From: Achatina immaculata
Lineage: Eukaryota > Mollusca > Gastropoda > Stylommatophora > Achatinidae
Direction: 5' to 3'
Length of the DNA stretch: 64,000 nt
NCBI GenBank assembly: GCA_009760885.1
Contig: CM019692.1
Coordinates: 51,582,355-51,646,354 of the forward strand
Position 1 is the stretch's first letter; each line of letters begins with the position of its first letter. Of the stretch, positions 1 through 10,850 are shown piece after piece. A model generated the notes under the pieces. That model was not told where the DNA came from. It ran no database searches and saw only the letters and a program-made list of their open reading frames with translations. Both the position numbers and the translations under genes were made by a program.

Positions 1-605
1 ATCTAATATTATCCAATGTTCATCTAATATTATGTACTTGTGTTCGTTGTCTTCTAACGTTCATCTAATATTATGAACTTGTGTTCATTGTGTCCCAACG
101 TTCATCTAATATTATGTACTTGTTTTCATTGTGTTCCAATGTTCATCTAATATTATGTACTTGTGTTCGTTGTGTTCTAATGTTCATCTAATATTATGTA
201 CTTGTGTTCATCTGTTCATCTAATATTATCCAATGTTCATCTAATATTATGTACTTGTCTTCGTTGTCTTCTAACGTTCATCTAATATTATGTACTTGTG
301 TTCGTTGTGTTCCAACGTTCATCTAATATTATGTACTTGTGTTCATTGTGTTCCAATGTTCATCTAATATTATGTACTTGTGTTCGTTGTGTTCAATTGT
401 TCATTTAATATTATCCAATGTTCATCTAATATTATGTATTGTGTTCGTTGTCTTCTAACGTTCATCTAATATTATGTACTTGTGTTCGATGTGTTCCAAC
501 GTTCATCTAATATTATGTACTTGTGTTCGTTGTGTTCCAATGTTCATCTAATATTATGTACTTGTGTTCGTTGTGTTCCAAAATTCATCTAATATTATGT
601 ACTAC
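1..605. repeat. ~41-bp AT-rich satellite with higher-order structure
   Basis: Monomer about 41 bp (gttcatctaatattatgtac then ttgtgttcgttgtgttccaa). A shortened monomer containing attatccaatg recurs near positions 9, 229 and 412, so groups of about five monomers repeat together. The array is cut by the left edge. Confidence 0.9.
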
Positions 606-1283
606 ACCAGTATATTATTAATCATCAAAGGAAAAGTGCCCATTAAGAAAGTGTGTCATGTGTGCAAAAAATAAAAGATGACAGGGAACAAGATACACAC
701 TCAAAGACTGTTATGCTGCATGTGTTATGCTATGTTTCTGAAGGTTTCATGTACAAAAACTTTATCGAAAAAAATGTTGTTTTGGTTTTGGTTTTGTGTG
801 CGTAAAAATCATTCAGGAAGAAGTTTCAGTCACCAAGAAAATAAACAGTGAAGTGTGACATGAACAGGGGAAATAATCAGAGCTGAGATATATCTTAGGT
901 TTTCAGAAGACATAAAAGGTACTCGCCACCAGAGGAAAGCTCGTAAGCAGAAGTACAAGGCACTAGGGTCATGATGTGTGAGGTGAACACAGCAAAGAAA
1001 AGGTTGATGAAACAGTTGAATTCAAATTTTATCATCATTCTCCCCCTTCACCCTAATGTGCATTTACTGAATCCTCATAATTGTGACTGGCACATCTGTG
1101 TTAGGGAAAAAGTCTCAAAAATAGAAGATATCTGACATTGAGGCATACTGGATTACACCTACATACAGATGTCAGTATATGAAGGAAACAGGAAACTGTG
1201 CAAAAGTCAAATTACAAAAGAAAATAGGATTACAAATGAGTCCAAAGAGGGCAAATAAGAAATTTTTTAAAAAAAAGACTAAA
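606..1283. other. Non-coding stretch, nothing recognised
   Basis: AT-rich sequence in the CCT8 3' region. I searched the minus strand for the missing C-terminal CCT8 exons (human EVPAVKDMLEAG, YWAIKLATNAA) and saw none. Confidence 0.5.
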
Positions 1284-1500
1284 TGTGGGTGTCTGAGTAG
1301 CAAAGTGGTTAGTGCACTAGTCTCTCATGGTAAAGGTTGGTGGTTCAGATCTAGCTAGAGGTGCCCCAGTCACCCAGCCGTAGAAATCTGTGCCAAGTTT
1401 CCAATGAAGCTAAGGAAGGAAGGCTGGCTAGACGTCAATCTGATCACATCACCCTCTAGTGTGCCAACTTTTCAAAGAAAATATGAGTGCTAACACCACC
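1284..1500 (+). mobile_element. tRNA-derived SINE
   Basis: Begins with tRNA-like AGTAGCAAAGTGGTTAGTGC (box A region) and has a degenerate box B (ggttcagatct), then the body ending cacatcaccctctagtgtgc and a stretch that in sister copies reads as gtcaaggaaaatatgggcac. Same family as 9,207 and 11,010 (opposite strand). Confidence 0.8.
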
Positions 1501-1622
1501 CTAAACCAGAGATGCTGTACCTTGTCAAAGGCACAATACAAACAGCAGTAGACTAAACAAGAATCTTGAAACAATGAAACTGTAATTAACTCAGGAAGTA
1601 AATGTCCTCTGCTTGCACAAAC

Positions 1623-1694
1623 CTCTATGTCAATGCCTGTGTTGATTTTATTCTCGTGATGTGCTGCATACAGCTTGCTTAATACCTCTGTAGC
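1623..1694 (-). CDS. CCT8: CCT8 exon 14 (last exon in window)
   Basis: 72 nt: ATEVLSKLYAAHHENKINTG then IDIE. Human has ANEVISKLYAVHQEGNKNVG. The acceptor follows a T-rich tract (tttttttaAG); the donor is GAG|GTTTGT. The remaining ~65 residues of CCT8 are not found between here and position 1 and must lie off the left edge. Confidence 0.9.
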
Positions 1695-1861
1695 CTTAAA
1701 AAAAAACAAATGCAGTTTTAAATATAAATATTTTTCAAAGATCTTAAATTTTTAATCAACCTTAATTTAGAGTTGTTTTATTGAATACATGAAAGCAAAC
1801 TTCACTTTCTCAAAAAATGTAATGTTTCACAAATAAAAAGTTACCAGAATCATTAGTATGC

Positions 1862-2215
1862 CATCATCATCGGGTGCCGTGCCAACCAGAGTTGGCTATT
1901 ATGTTTTTCCACAGTGCCCTATCCTTTAATGCTTGATGATCTCTCACACTATCTCACCAAACTATCCAATATCACTTCTTTCAGCCTTCCCCTGGCTCTT
2001 CTTTCCTCTATTTTTCCTGTTGTTATAATATTTTCAATGCCCTCTCTTCTCATTGCATGTCCTTTGAAAGTACATTGTCTCTCTCGCATTTTCTGATGAG
2101 ATTTTTTTGTTTCTTCAGCTCTTCTATATTCCTCATTAGTAATCTTTGCTGTCCAGGGAATTCACAACATAATGATCTTTGTGCATGAGTATGTTAAGGT
2201 ACATTAAGGGCATAA
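1862..2215 (-). mobile_element. LINE 3' end fragment (family with ...RHGT/(ATG)n tail)
   Basis: On the minus strand it reads like the degraded C terminus of an APE-type LINE, with a Gly-Lys-x-Glu-Glu-Arg-Arg region, ending in an (ATG)n tail. Related copies on the same strand lie at 61,236 and 63,035. Confidence 0.65.
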
Positions 2216-2379
2216 ATGCTTTTATTTTTTTTCTGTAGGACCCAATGGCTTGGACTATATTCATGGTCCAACTTTTGTATGATTTGTATTTTCCTTTGCT
2301 CATTTGCAACCCCATACACAGTTTAACAGATATCATCATCACCGGGCAGAAAAGCAGAGTCCGGAACTTTCTGAACAAA

Positions 2380-2600
2380 ATCTCTCTCTCTCTCTCTCTG
2401 AACCTTAAGTGCCCAGGGCACATGGGGCTTCCGCAAGGGTTTTCCACAAATGCCTGTCTTTTGCCTTTTTTTCTGCTCTTGCCCAGGTGGGCCCTCTATT
2501 GCTCAACATCCTTTCTGTTGTTCTTCTCCATGTCTCTTTTGGTCTACCCTTACTTCTGTTCCTCTGTGGTGTCCATCTTAGTGCTATTTTGGTAAACAAA
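2380..2600 (-). mobile_element. 5'-truncated copy of the LINE at 53,468-56,659
   Basis: Encodes the same C-terminal peptide (KGRPKETWRRTTERMLSNRG) and the same stop, followed by ggttc and an (AG)n tract of about 18 bp. Only the last ~65 codons remain, as expected of 5'-truncated insertion. Confidence 0.88.
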
Positions 2601-2633
2601 ATAGATATCAATTTAACCCCACTCTTATTTGAG

Positions 2634-2830
2634 TGCCAGAGTAGCAAAGTGGTTGTGCACTTTTTCATCAGTGCTGTTCAGCTCTAGCTTTCAGGAGGTT
2701 CAGTCAATGTATCTGTTTAAAGAAAAAAAAAGGTACCTGGCTCCTCGTGGAGCTGAGGGAAGAAATGCCAGGCAGGTGCGATACTGACCACATCGTTCTA
2801 GTGTCCTGATTGGTTATGGATACTAACAAA
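2634..2830 (+). mobile_element. Degenerate tRNA-derived SINE
   Basis: Starts gagtgccagagtagcaaagt and keeps the body feature tgaccacatcgttctagtgt. It is more diverged than the copy at 1,284. It ends about 75 bp before CCT8 exon 13 (2,905-2,997), read along the plus strand. Confidence 0.65.
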
Positions 2831-2904
2831 GTATCTACAATGTCTCACAGATGGAACAGTCACTTTTCCCCACCTCCATTAAGACGCCAAAATCTTCTGC
2901 TTAC

Positions 2905-2997
2905 CTTGATACCAGCATTTTTAGCCAGCGCACAGGGTACTATTTCAAGAGATTCAGCATATTTCTTTACTGCATACTGCTCTAATCATGGCAAACT
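2905..2997 (-). pseudogene. CCT8: CCT8 exon 13 with in-frame TGA
   Basis: 93 nt: SLP, stop, LEQYAVKKYAESLEIVPCAL then AKNAGIK. Human has TCPGLEQYAIKK and IPRALAENSG. TGA at 2,986-2,988 replaces the Gly of PGLEQY (GGA to TGA). Arg-Ala-Leu-Ala-Glu-Asn has become Cys-Ala-Leu-Ala-Lys-Asn. The acceptor tgtgcAG and donor AAG|GTAAGC are intact. Confidence 0.88.
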
Positions 2998-3383
2998 CTG
3001 CACAAACAACACAAAACAACACAAAACATTGTTATCACAACCAAGAAGACAAAAGCAGGTTTTAATCACAGGAATTTTTTAAATTATGGACTCCCAGAAA
3101 GCCTCTTTGTTTGCATGTATACTTTTGTTCACAAATTTCATTACTCTGCACTTTAGCACTCTTGCCTCCGGAAGTAAAAGCTGAGATACTTGCAACAAGC
3201 TGCCATGGTTACCAAATGCATATTTCTTGATTTGGGTGTGTCTTATTTCTTTCTCTCTGCTCAAGTAGTCTATTGCTTTCACTTACTTATTAATTTTGTA
3301 TTTCCTTCCAGTGTTAAGTGCTCACTAACCTGTGCATTCTGTGAGATAATAAGCTAAGTAATAAAACTAACTCAACACATATG

Positions 3384-4340
3384 TACTACAGGGTGGAGTA
3401 CATAAAACCAGTCCCAGCTGCAAAATACAGTTTAAGTTTTATTTGGTAATAATGTACTGTACACTTGAGCTACATTTGGTATGGCAAATAAGAAGTACAC
3501 TCTTACTTGTAACTTAAAGTCTAATCTTAATAATTTGCACGTTAATAATGCATTTTTACCTTTTCAAAGTTTGTGCTGGATGGAAGTGGTTGATACCAGT
3601 CTCAAGCCATTTTTACACTCACTGAAGCATGCTCAAGAAAAGGCTCTTCAATTTGCCAAATGTAATGCAGGCAATCTCTTGCCATACATTGATTTTCAAT
3701 TCCTCTAACATTTGAAGGTTGTGGTTGACTTTCCCTTTTAGTTAGCCTATGAAGTAAAATTTGCTCGGTGATAAGTCAGGAGAGCAGGGTGGCCAGAGAT
3801 CCTTAATGATTGTCCTTTCTGAGTAAAATCACTGTTTATTCGAGTGAGTGAACAATCAGAGGTATGGCAAATCACTTCATCTCATTGGAAGAATATATGA
3901 GTGTGTTCACATGGAGTCAACTAACTTACAAACTCTTTGTAGATGAACATCTATATTCACATTCTCCTTGAAAAAAAATGGGCCCAGTGATCCATTCTCT
4001 TGACATACCATGCCAAATGCCAACTTCTAAACATGGAGGTTTTTGTTGTAACATGTCTGGTCGGCAACCTAGTGTCATGTTTTATGTAACTATAACATAC
4101 CCCTAAATGTGCAACCATGCTTTGTCTGTTAAAATGAAAAGAAATGGATTGAGCATTCCTTCAGAAATCATTTCTAAGAGCCACTGGCAATACTGGACAC
4201 ATTTTCCCTTATCAACTGCTCTTATTTCATGAACAGCACTCATATGATAAAACCTGTTTTAAATCATGCAGTACATGTTGAACTGAACTAAGATAATGGT
4301 TATCTGCTGGGCCATATGCTGTGTTGACTTGGGGGTTTCT
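3384..4340 (-). mobile_element. Decayed mariner-superfamily-type transposase
   Basis: Minus-strand fragments match the order of a DDE transposase: a region like QYCxWLLxMISEGMLNPFLF, then VEVGIWHGMSREWITGPIFF, then LWPPCSPDLSPSKFYF, which is the usual context of the third catalytic acidic residue. Many stops and frameshifts. The outer end at 3,384 (acagggtggagtac) may be the terminal inverted repeat; I did not find its partner. Confidence 0.7.
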
Positions 4341-5088
4341 TTCAATATGAGTTGATATGTCGATGACCACTTCTGGTGTGTGTACAATTTGTCATTTCAT
4401 TCTCTGAGCATTGATTACAGAATCTGTTTGACATCATCTCTTCACCAAGTCCTGGATTGTTACTTTCACAAGAACATTGGCACCTGGCTATTTTGCTTCA
4501 TACTGTTTATGAACCAACATGAAGGAACATGTGCAAACATACTCTTCCACAACAAACACATATTGTTCAATTGAATATGGCATGACTCATATGCAGGCAG
4601 ACACACTGAAATTAACTGAAAAAGTTCACAAACTTGTACACACTTGCACAACAGTGCTGACTAGTGTCCAGCATGATAATATGAAATATAACAAAGCTAC
4701 TTTACAGGCTGCACCAGTTTTACATGCACCATCCTGCAGATTTGATGATTCAAAAATGACAGAAGAAGAGACAAAAAATATAATTTTTACTTCAGTGACG
4801 TTTATCATAATGTGAGTCTTTTCAAAATTACAAAATGTTGACTCTTCTATAACAACACAGGTTGTCTGATGAAATCTAATAACAATCAGTTTGCCATCAA
4901 ATGGATGCTGATCATTCACACTTTCCTCGCGAACATTTCATCTATTACTGGAGCTGAATGAGTTGACAAGATTGAAATCTCATCAATAAAGAGTACTGCT
5001 ACTTCACACAAAATACTAAGCTGAAACTGGCATACTCTACATTGAAGTTGCTGTTACCGGAATTTTTAATAAATTAAGGTGGTCCTTT

Positions 5089-5676
5089 ATGGTCACTGCA
5101 AAAGCTTGCCAAATTCTGCCTTGTTCAAAGAACAAATGTTCTAAAAATAGATCTGAAGTTTACCAATTAGCCAAAATTAAACACTTTATCGACAGAGACA
5201 CAAGAAAGATATACTACATATCACACATACAAACACACTTAGATTACTGTTCCACAATCTGGGATGGATGCTCAGTCTCAAACACAAAAAGATTCCACTC
5301 ACTTCACAAGCAAGCATTAAATCTGATTTGTGACAAACACCCAGTACAGACTGTATCTCAACACAAACAACTCAAAATTCTACCCCTCAAAAACAGAATC
5401 ATTTTTAATAAAGTTAAGTTTGTTCACAGAATTCTGTCACACAATGCTCCGCCTTACTTGTGGTCACTGTTTACATATAACACTAAACATAGCCAGCGTT
5501 TAAAAAACTGTCTTCTTCCTAAACCCAGGATTGATCTGTACAAGAAAAGCCTTGCATACTCTGCAGTACAGGTCTGGAACACCCTCCCCTACCATTTAAA
5601 ATCCATTGGTAATACTTCATCCTTTAACTCAAACCTGTTTCATTATTTACTTGCTTGTAATTATATGCCTCCATAG
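5089..5676 (+). pseudogene. CR1/L2-like LINE: C-terminal part of reverse transcriptase ORF
   Basis: 195 codons without a stop: HLDYCSTIWDGCSVSNTKRF, LHKQALNLI, later LYKKSLAYSAVQVWNTLPYH. This is the thumb/C-terminal region seen after the RT domain of CR1/L2/Jockey-like LINEs. The RT catalytic motif is not present. The copy is 5'-truncated but its reading frame is well preserved, suggesting a fairly young insertion. Confidence 0.75.
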
Positions 5677-6100
5677 AATAACCAGCACTCTCTCAACACA
5701 TGACTTGCCAGCTATTCAAGTACTAAAATGACACAGTTCGAAAAGTAACTTGTTAGATATTGTTAGAAATTATTTTAATGTTTGTTAAAAAATATATGTT
5801 AGAAGATCTGTATTTACAATGTATTTTTGTTTATGTATATGTCTGTGTGTATGTGTGCGTGAGAGCTATTTTATTAGGTTAATTATTTTTTCTCTTTTAC
5901 TTTGAATGTAATAGTTAAATCTTACACTCTTTTGATATGTTTTTTTCCTAATTTAATTTGTATATTTGTATTAAATCGAGTGTGTGGGAAGAATGAAAGA
6001 TGGAGTGATGAAGGGCAGAATGTAAGACGGGCCTGTGTACCCAATTCTTTACCATTTAAAAATAACGATTATTCATTAATTCATTCTGAGACACTTATGC
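5677..6100 (+). mobile_element. 3' UTR and (ATTC)n tail of the CR1/L2-like LINE
   Basis: Ends with attaaatcgagtgtgtggga, agatggagtgatgaagggca and an ATTC-rich tail. The same 3' end recurs at 59,610-59,850, and a weak one near 41,990-42,060, so it is a family consensus. Confidence 0.7.
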
Positions 6101-6485
6101 ATGAAGCTACAGTCAGCTACAGTCGCAAATATAAAATTATATAGAAAGATGTGGACTACTCCTGCTAGGGAAAGTTCCATGCCATAAGTCTAACAGGATA
6201 ACATTAACATGAATGATATGCGAACATCACCAGGTTATGAATACAAAACATCTACACCTGGTGACTGGCAAAGCAAGAGATTGAGCAGACTGGAGATCTA
6301 ATACTTCCCCGCAGAGATAGTGAAGGATAATTCATCATCATTCTCTGCTTTTCTTCAGTGGTCCCCTCTGACCAACTGCATACATCATTTGTGCATGCTC
6401 ATTATATAAATATATTTTATTCTTCATGGATAAAATAACTCAATATACTTTTGAGCACTTTATTCACAAAATAATATGTATCTAC

Positions 6486-6557
6486 CTCTCCAGATGATGT
6501 AATCTGTCTTGCCAGTTCAATTTCTACTGCTCCAGCACCAGCAAGAAGTCTACCGTC
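6486..6557 (-). CDS. CCT8: CCT8 exon 12
   Basis: 72 nt: DGRLLAGAGAVEIELARQIT then SSGE. Human has DKRLVPGGGATEIELAKQIT. The near-invariant Pro before GxGA is Ala here. The acceptor is ctcacAG and the donor GAG|GTAGAT. Confidence 0.88.
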
Positions 6558-6589
6558 CTGTGAGTCAGAAAAATCAAGTTCCTGATAAT

Positions 6590-6720
6590 GGACAGTTTTC
6601 CAGTGAAATCAATACATGATCTGATACCACAAAGTAACAATTATGATCTGAAAATACTAAAACATTTGGCTTATACCAATCAATAACAGATGTTTAGAAG
6701 CAGGACTAACTGTCCCAGGA
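6590..6720. repeat. Repeat shared with 8,335-8,475
   Basis: About 130 bp (acaaagtaacaattatgatc, caataacagatgtttagaag) also found ~1.75 kb downstream at ~93% by eye. Both copies adjoin arrays of the 33-bp minisatellite. Confidence 0.8.
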
Positions 6721-6815
6721 GTCAAGAGATTTTTAAAGTAGTGTTTATAGACAGAAGTCAATGGATTTAGGTAGTGTTTATAGCCAGAATTCAAGGGATT
6801 TAAGTCATGTTTATA
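6720..6815 (-). repeat. 33-bp minisatellite, array 1
   Basis: About three units of gtttatagtcagaagtcaag plus ggatttaagtagt. The same unit is at 8,115 in this orientation, and at 9,180-9,575 and 10,980-11,385 in the opposite orientation. Confidence 0.8.
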
Positions 6816-7189
6816 TAGGCCTCTGGTTCGTTTCAGTGTAAAATCTGTTGAATTTTTAGATCGCATGTTATGTGTACAGGTCACATTTACCCAGCATTCT
6901 TTTCACAAAGTAATACTGACAACAGATTCAAATGGCAGTTAAATTCAATGTTTTCAATCGAAGTTTTCAGCTTTTTTGTGTGACTTTGATGGCAAAACAT
7001 GTCTCCCTACGACTAGAGCACTGTTCTTGAATGTATCCTAAGTAGATCTAGACATATTAGATGACTGGAGATGTAGTTAGAAGGTTATTTCAGACATTAT
7101 TTTAGTGATTTTTGGCACATATAATCACAATATGACATCGACACATTGATCTAGACATCTCAGATGATAACTAATGTCGATCTACCTAT

Positions 7190-7445
7190 CCGATGGTAAG
7201 TAGGACACAATTATCGTCTAAAAACATCACATTACTTCTTTTTTCCTAAAACATTCTGCATTTATGAAATCTTCATACATTTTAAGTTATTCTGAAACAT
7301 AATAAGTACACTTATAGCATGGAAATACATGTTTCATTCACTTTTACCAATATAAATTCATATCAAGAACCGTGCTTTTACTCTGGCACCCACTTGAATG
7401 TTTGCATTTTCTTCCTGTGGCACGGGAAGAGTTAAGCATGCTAGA
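7190..7445. repeat. Dispersed repeat, copy 1 of 2
   Basis: Shares tctggcacNcaNttgaangt and a 3' end gtggNNNgggaagagtta with 7,850-8,135. The TTAA at its end hints at a piggyBac-type MITE, but no opposite terminus was found. Confidence 0.45.
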
Positions 7446-7849
7446 GGCCCCTTTACGACCACTTCCGATGTGAATAGTCCTGTGCCGGTGGAGCCCATAT
7501 AATACCCAATGTTTCATTTCTGTTTGTTTCTGTATTTGTTTCGTTTCGTTTCGGAATTTAGTTCGGACATTTAACACGCATTTCCTTTTAACCAGAGTTA
7601 TCTATTCTCTAGGGTGGGTTAGGGTTAGACATATTTCTACGTTAATATTTGTGGGTTATTTGTGAGTACCACAGGCAATGAACACATCCTCAAGTTCGAC
7701 AGCTATTACTGGATGTACCCTAACTAGATCTAGAGTGAGTTCATGAATAGTTGTGCACAAAATTATATTTCATGTGAAGAATTCCATTTACCATCAAATT
7801 GTCATTGTTAAGTGGATATTTACAGCTCTAATAGGTAAGCAGAACACCT

Positions 7850-8135
7850 CTTTTTTTTTTTTTTGGTGCATCATATTTTTTTCTTGTTGCTAAAACATGC
7901 TGTCTTATTTTCTCACTAGTTGTTTTTTTTTCTTAAAAAAGCTCTGCATTTATGGAATCTTCATTCATTTCCATTTTTTAAAATGCATAATAAGTATACT
8001 TTTTTAACTTGGAAATAATTTGTAACATTCACTTTTTCAACTATACCCACTATACATATCAAGACCCGCACTTTTAATCTGGCACACAATGGAACGTCCA
8101 CATTTTTGCCTCCGGCGTGGATAGAGTTATAGTCA
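7850..8135. repeat. Dispersed repeat, copy 2 of 2
   Basis: Diverged partner of 7,190-7,445, running directly into the 33-bp minisatellite at its right end. Confidence 0.45.
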
Positions 8136-8335
8136 GAAGTCAAGGGATTTTTTTAAAGTAATTTTTATAGTCAGAACTTCAGGGATTTTTTTAAAGTAGT
8201 GCTTATAGTCAGAAGTCAAGTGATTTTTTAAAGTAGTGCTTATAGTCAGAAGTCAATGGATTTAAGTAGTGTTTATAGTCAGAAGTCAAGGGATTTAAGT
8301 AGTGTTTATAGTCAGAAGTCAAGGAATTTATGTTC
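8115..8335 (-). repeat. 33-bp minisatellite, array 2
   Basis: About six units of tatagtcagaagtcaaggga, some with ttttttaaagta in place of ttaagta. Followed by the second copy of the 130-bp repeat (8,335-8,475). Confidence 0.85.
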
Positions 8336-8509
8336 CTGGTAATGGGCAGTTTTCTAATCAAATTAAAACATGATCTGAAGCCACAAAGTAACAATTATGA
8401 TCTGAAAATACTAAAACATTTGGCTTAAACCAATCAATAACAGATGTTTAGAAGCACGACTAACTGTCCCAGAAGCCAGCACGGTATAGCAGGTCTAGAT
8501 CATCTGCTC

Positions 8510-8779
8510 TTAGAAACAAGCTGTATCTCGTCTCAACAATGAAATAGGGATTGATGCTTCTGCTGTTATGGTAGAACTTGAGAAACCTGACAATGCAGAA
8601 AACCTGAAAGGATCATGACTGGCCTGATACACACCAAAAATAAGCGATGACAGCCCACTAACACCATCCCCACGGCCATCATCAGTACAGGGCAGTAGAT
8701 TCTGTGCTTCAGCTGCATCCAAGATAACTGTCTGGGAAAAATGAGCGCTGAAAGATTCATCTGTTTTACAGCAGTTCAC
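8510..8779 (-). other. Unassigned 89-codon open frame in CCT8 intron 11
   Basis: Open frame just past exon 11, with ILDAAEAQNLLPCTDDGRGD and SSSTITAEASIPISLLRR. I do not recognise it. It has no splice context that I can phase with CCT8. It could be chance or an unknown transposon fragment. Confidence 0.25.
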
Positions 8780-8793
8780 AAATTAAAGTAAAC

Positions 8794-8909
8794 CTTTGTA
8801 AGAGCTTTGAATGTGTTGACACCATCATCCACAGCACGTTCAATATCATCCATTACATTTTCCGTGGAACCTCAAATTATAATTGTTGATACTGGACTCT
8901 CTTTCTGAT
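8794..8909 (-). pseudogene. CCT8: CCT8 exon 11 with in-frame TGA
   Basis: 116 nt encoding QKESPVSTIII, stop, GSTENVMDDIERAVDDGVNT then FKALTK. The stop (TGA at 8,872-8,874) replaces the Arg of the chaperonin RGST motif, most simply CGA to TGA. The frame, acceptor ctcAG and donor AAG|GTTTAC are otherwise sound. Confidence 0.88.
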
Positions 8910-9206
8910 CTGAGAGAGGAATGAAAAAAAGAAAATTGAATTCTAATGAACATATCATTAAAAATAAATGTTTGAAAAAAAGAAATTGGAAAACATGATG
9001 ACAAAAATGTATGTACCAATAAAAAAATGCAGTAAACATCTGAAGCTTCCTCATAAGATAAATATCAGGCAAACATATGTCTTTTTCTAACTGAGTAGAG
9101 AACCCCTCCCAACCAAGCTTTTGGGATGTGGGGAGAGGGAGTGAGGAGACATAAACCAGCCCTCCTGAAAGTTTGAGATTACTCACGTCCCTTGACTTCT
9201 GACTAT

Positions 9207-9468
9207 AAAAGGTAAAGGTAAAGGTAATCCTGTCATGCCATAGAGGCACATAGGGATATGGTGTTAGTGCCCATATTTTCCTTGACCTGTCGACACACTA
9301 GAGGGTGATATGGTCAGCATCACGCCTGACCGCCTTTCCTTCTCCAACTCCAGAAGAAGTCAGGTACCCATTTCTACAGCTGGGTGACTGGGGTGCCCCC
9401 GGTCGGATTCGAACCCCCAACCTTTGCCATGAGAGACCAGTGCACTAACCAATGCTAGTTAAATCCCT
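9207..9468 (-). mobile_element. tRNA-derived SINE with good box B
   Basis: Minus strand: ttagtgcactggtctctcat, then canonical box B GGTTCGAATCC, the conserved body and a 3' tail of ttaccttt repeats. It interrupts the 33-bp minisatellite on both sides. Confidence 0.88.
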
Positions 9469-9575
9469 TGACTTCTGACTATAAACACTACTTAAATCCC
9501 TTGACTTCTGACTATAAACACTACTTTAAAAAATCTCTTGACTTCTGACCATAAACACTACTTAAAATCCCTTGA
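9455..9575 (+). repeat. 33-bp minisatellite, array 3 (inverted relative to arrays 1-2)
   Basis: Units of cccttgacttctgactataa acactacttaaat, reading on the plus strand. The duplicate lies at 11,260-11,385. Confidence 0.85.
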
Positions 9576-10056
9576 CTTTTTGATCCCTACATTTACTCTT
9601 TATTTCCTCTCTTGTAGGTAGTGTTAAGTTCATACCTACTTCAGCTGTTTTTCTTCTCGGGAGATGGAGGGATTTGGTGGCAGCAGATGTTTCTGGATCA
9701 CTACAGAACATCAGAAAAGAATATGCCCTGCTCAATGTCAGGAGCTTGGCTAACTTCTAAGATCAACAACATTTTCAGCGCAATAGCTGCCATCCTACAC
9801 GAAAACTGCTGGAAATGAAAGAGTGCATGTTCTCCATGAGATGGCAGCAACACAGAACAATTCAACCAATTGCAGGCTCAGTATACACAAGTGAAGAATT
9901 TACAGTAATACCAATTATTGTAATGATTGCAAGTTAGTTAATGATAGCAAATCCAGCTGTACTTGAATGAGCAAATGAATTTCCTTTGATTTTTAGAAAC
10001 AGCTAAGTTATGCCGACATCCTCTGATAAGAAAGTGATGTCCTGAATACTTCTTAC

Positions 10057-10144
10057 CTTGCCTGAAAACAATGACTGGTGTGTCCCCAATTTCATCAACA
10101 TAAACATGGTCACAGTAACCACATTCCTCAGTGGTTGGTGCAGT
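10057..10144 (-). CDS. CCT8: CCT8 exon 10, downstream copy
   Basis: Same 88-nt exon as the copy 1,804 bp away, with Lys to Arg near the 3' end (VIVFRQ). Both splice sites are intact. Since 88 is not a multiple of three, inclusion of both copies would shift the frame. Confidence 0.88.
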
Positions 10145-10606
10145 CTGAGGGAAAATATTTAAATTTCTATGGTGAATATACTGCTATTTTGAACTCGTGC
10201 TTTCAAGTTTTCAGCGTATTAAAAAAAACAATTATATATGCATGTATATTTGCTACCCTCCAGGAAAATAATGAAAACACAAAAAAAATCTGTTTCATTA
10301 TATTTTTGTTTGTTTTTTTCATCAGCAGCATGGTCGCTAGCTGCTTATTAAGAGCCAGTACTTGACTGCGCGCGTGTCTTCCTCTGACAACCTATGGAGT
10401 TTAGCGTGTATTTAACTCTTAGCAACAGAGAGCTTTATTTTTCCATACTTTGATTAACTAAGCTTTTTAGACTGGCTGTTGTTGATATTCTAACCCTGGA
10501 ACTATATGCAGGATGCTTTTGGGGGGTCAACACAGAAAAGGTATCACATCACAAGCATTATACTGGACTGGTTTAAGGTGGATGGTATGATGATCTGGTG
10601 TGAACA

Positions 10607-10850
10607 CTAACTTATATCTTACATCTTTCCTGTGCCGTTAAATATCACATAGGGCTCACATAATTGTTTGCCAAGTTCTTGGCAAGCTTTCAACTTCATC
10701 AAGGGATGTTATGCCCACTAAACTGGCTTCTCTTAACAATGTCCTCTTTCAAGTTTCAAGTGGTCGACCTCTTTTTCTTTGGCCTGTTGTGCTCCACTTG
10801 ATAGCTTGTTTTGGTATTCTCTGACTGTTTCTTCTTATCACATGGGAACA
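10607..10850 (-). mobile_element. LINE family A 3' fragment
   Basis: Matches the 3' end of the longer LINE at 44,140-45,655 (tgccgttaaatatcacatag, ctccacttgatagcttgttt). Repeated at 12,411-12,655 by the block duplication. Confidence 0.8.

Noticed and set aside
1..605. Centromeric or telomeric satellite
   Set aside because: The array may be short and is cut by the window edge; it adjoins a conserved gene and no telomere-type hexamer is present.
9400..9460. tRNA gene suggested by box B GGTTCGAATCC
   Set aside because: No cloverleaf closes around it, and the sequence recurs with a long conserved 3' body and tail, so it is the head of a SINE.
9621..9818. 65-codon plus-strand frame MLSSYLLQLF (also at 11,425)
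   Set aside because: Present in both halves of the duplication only by copying; another frame shows a short LINE-like NVRSLAN motif, too little to call.
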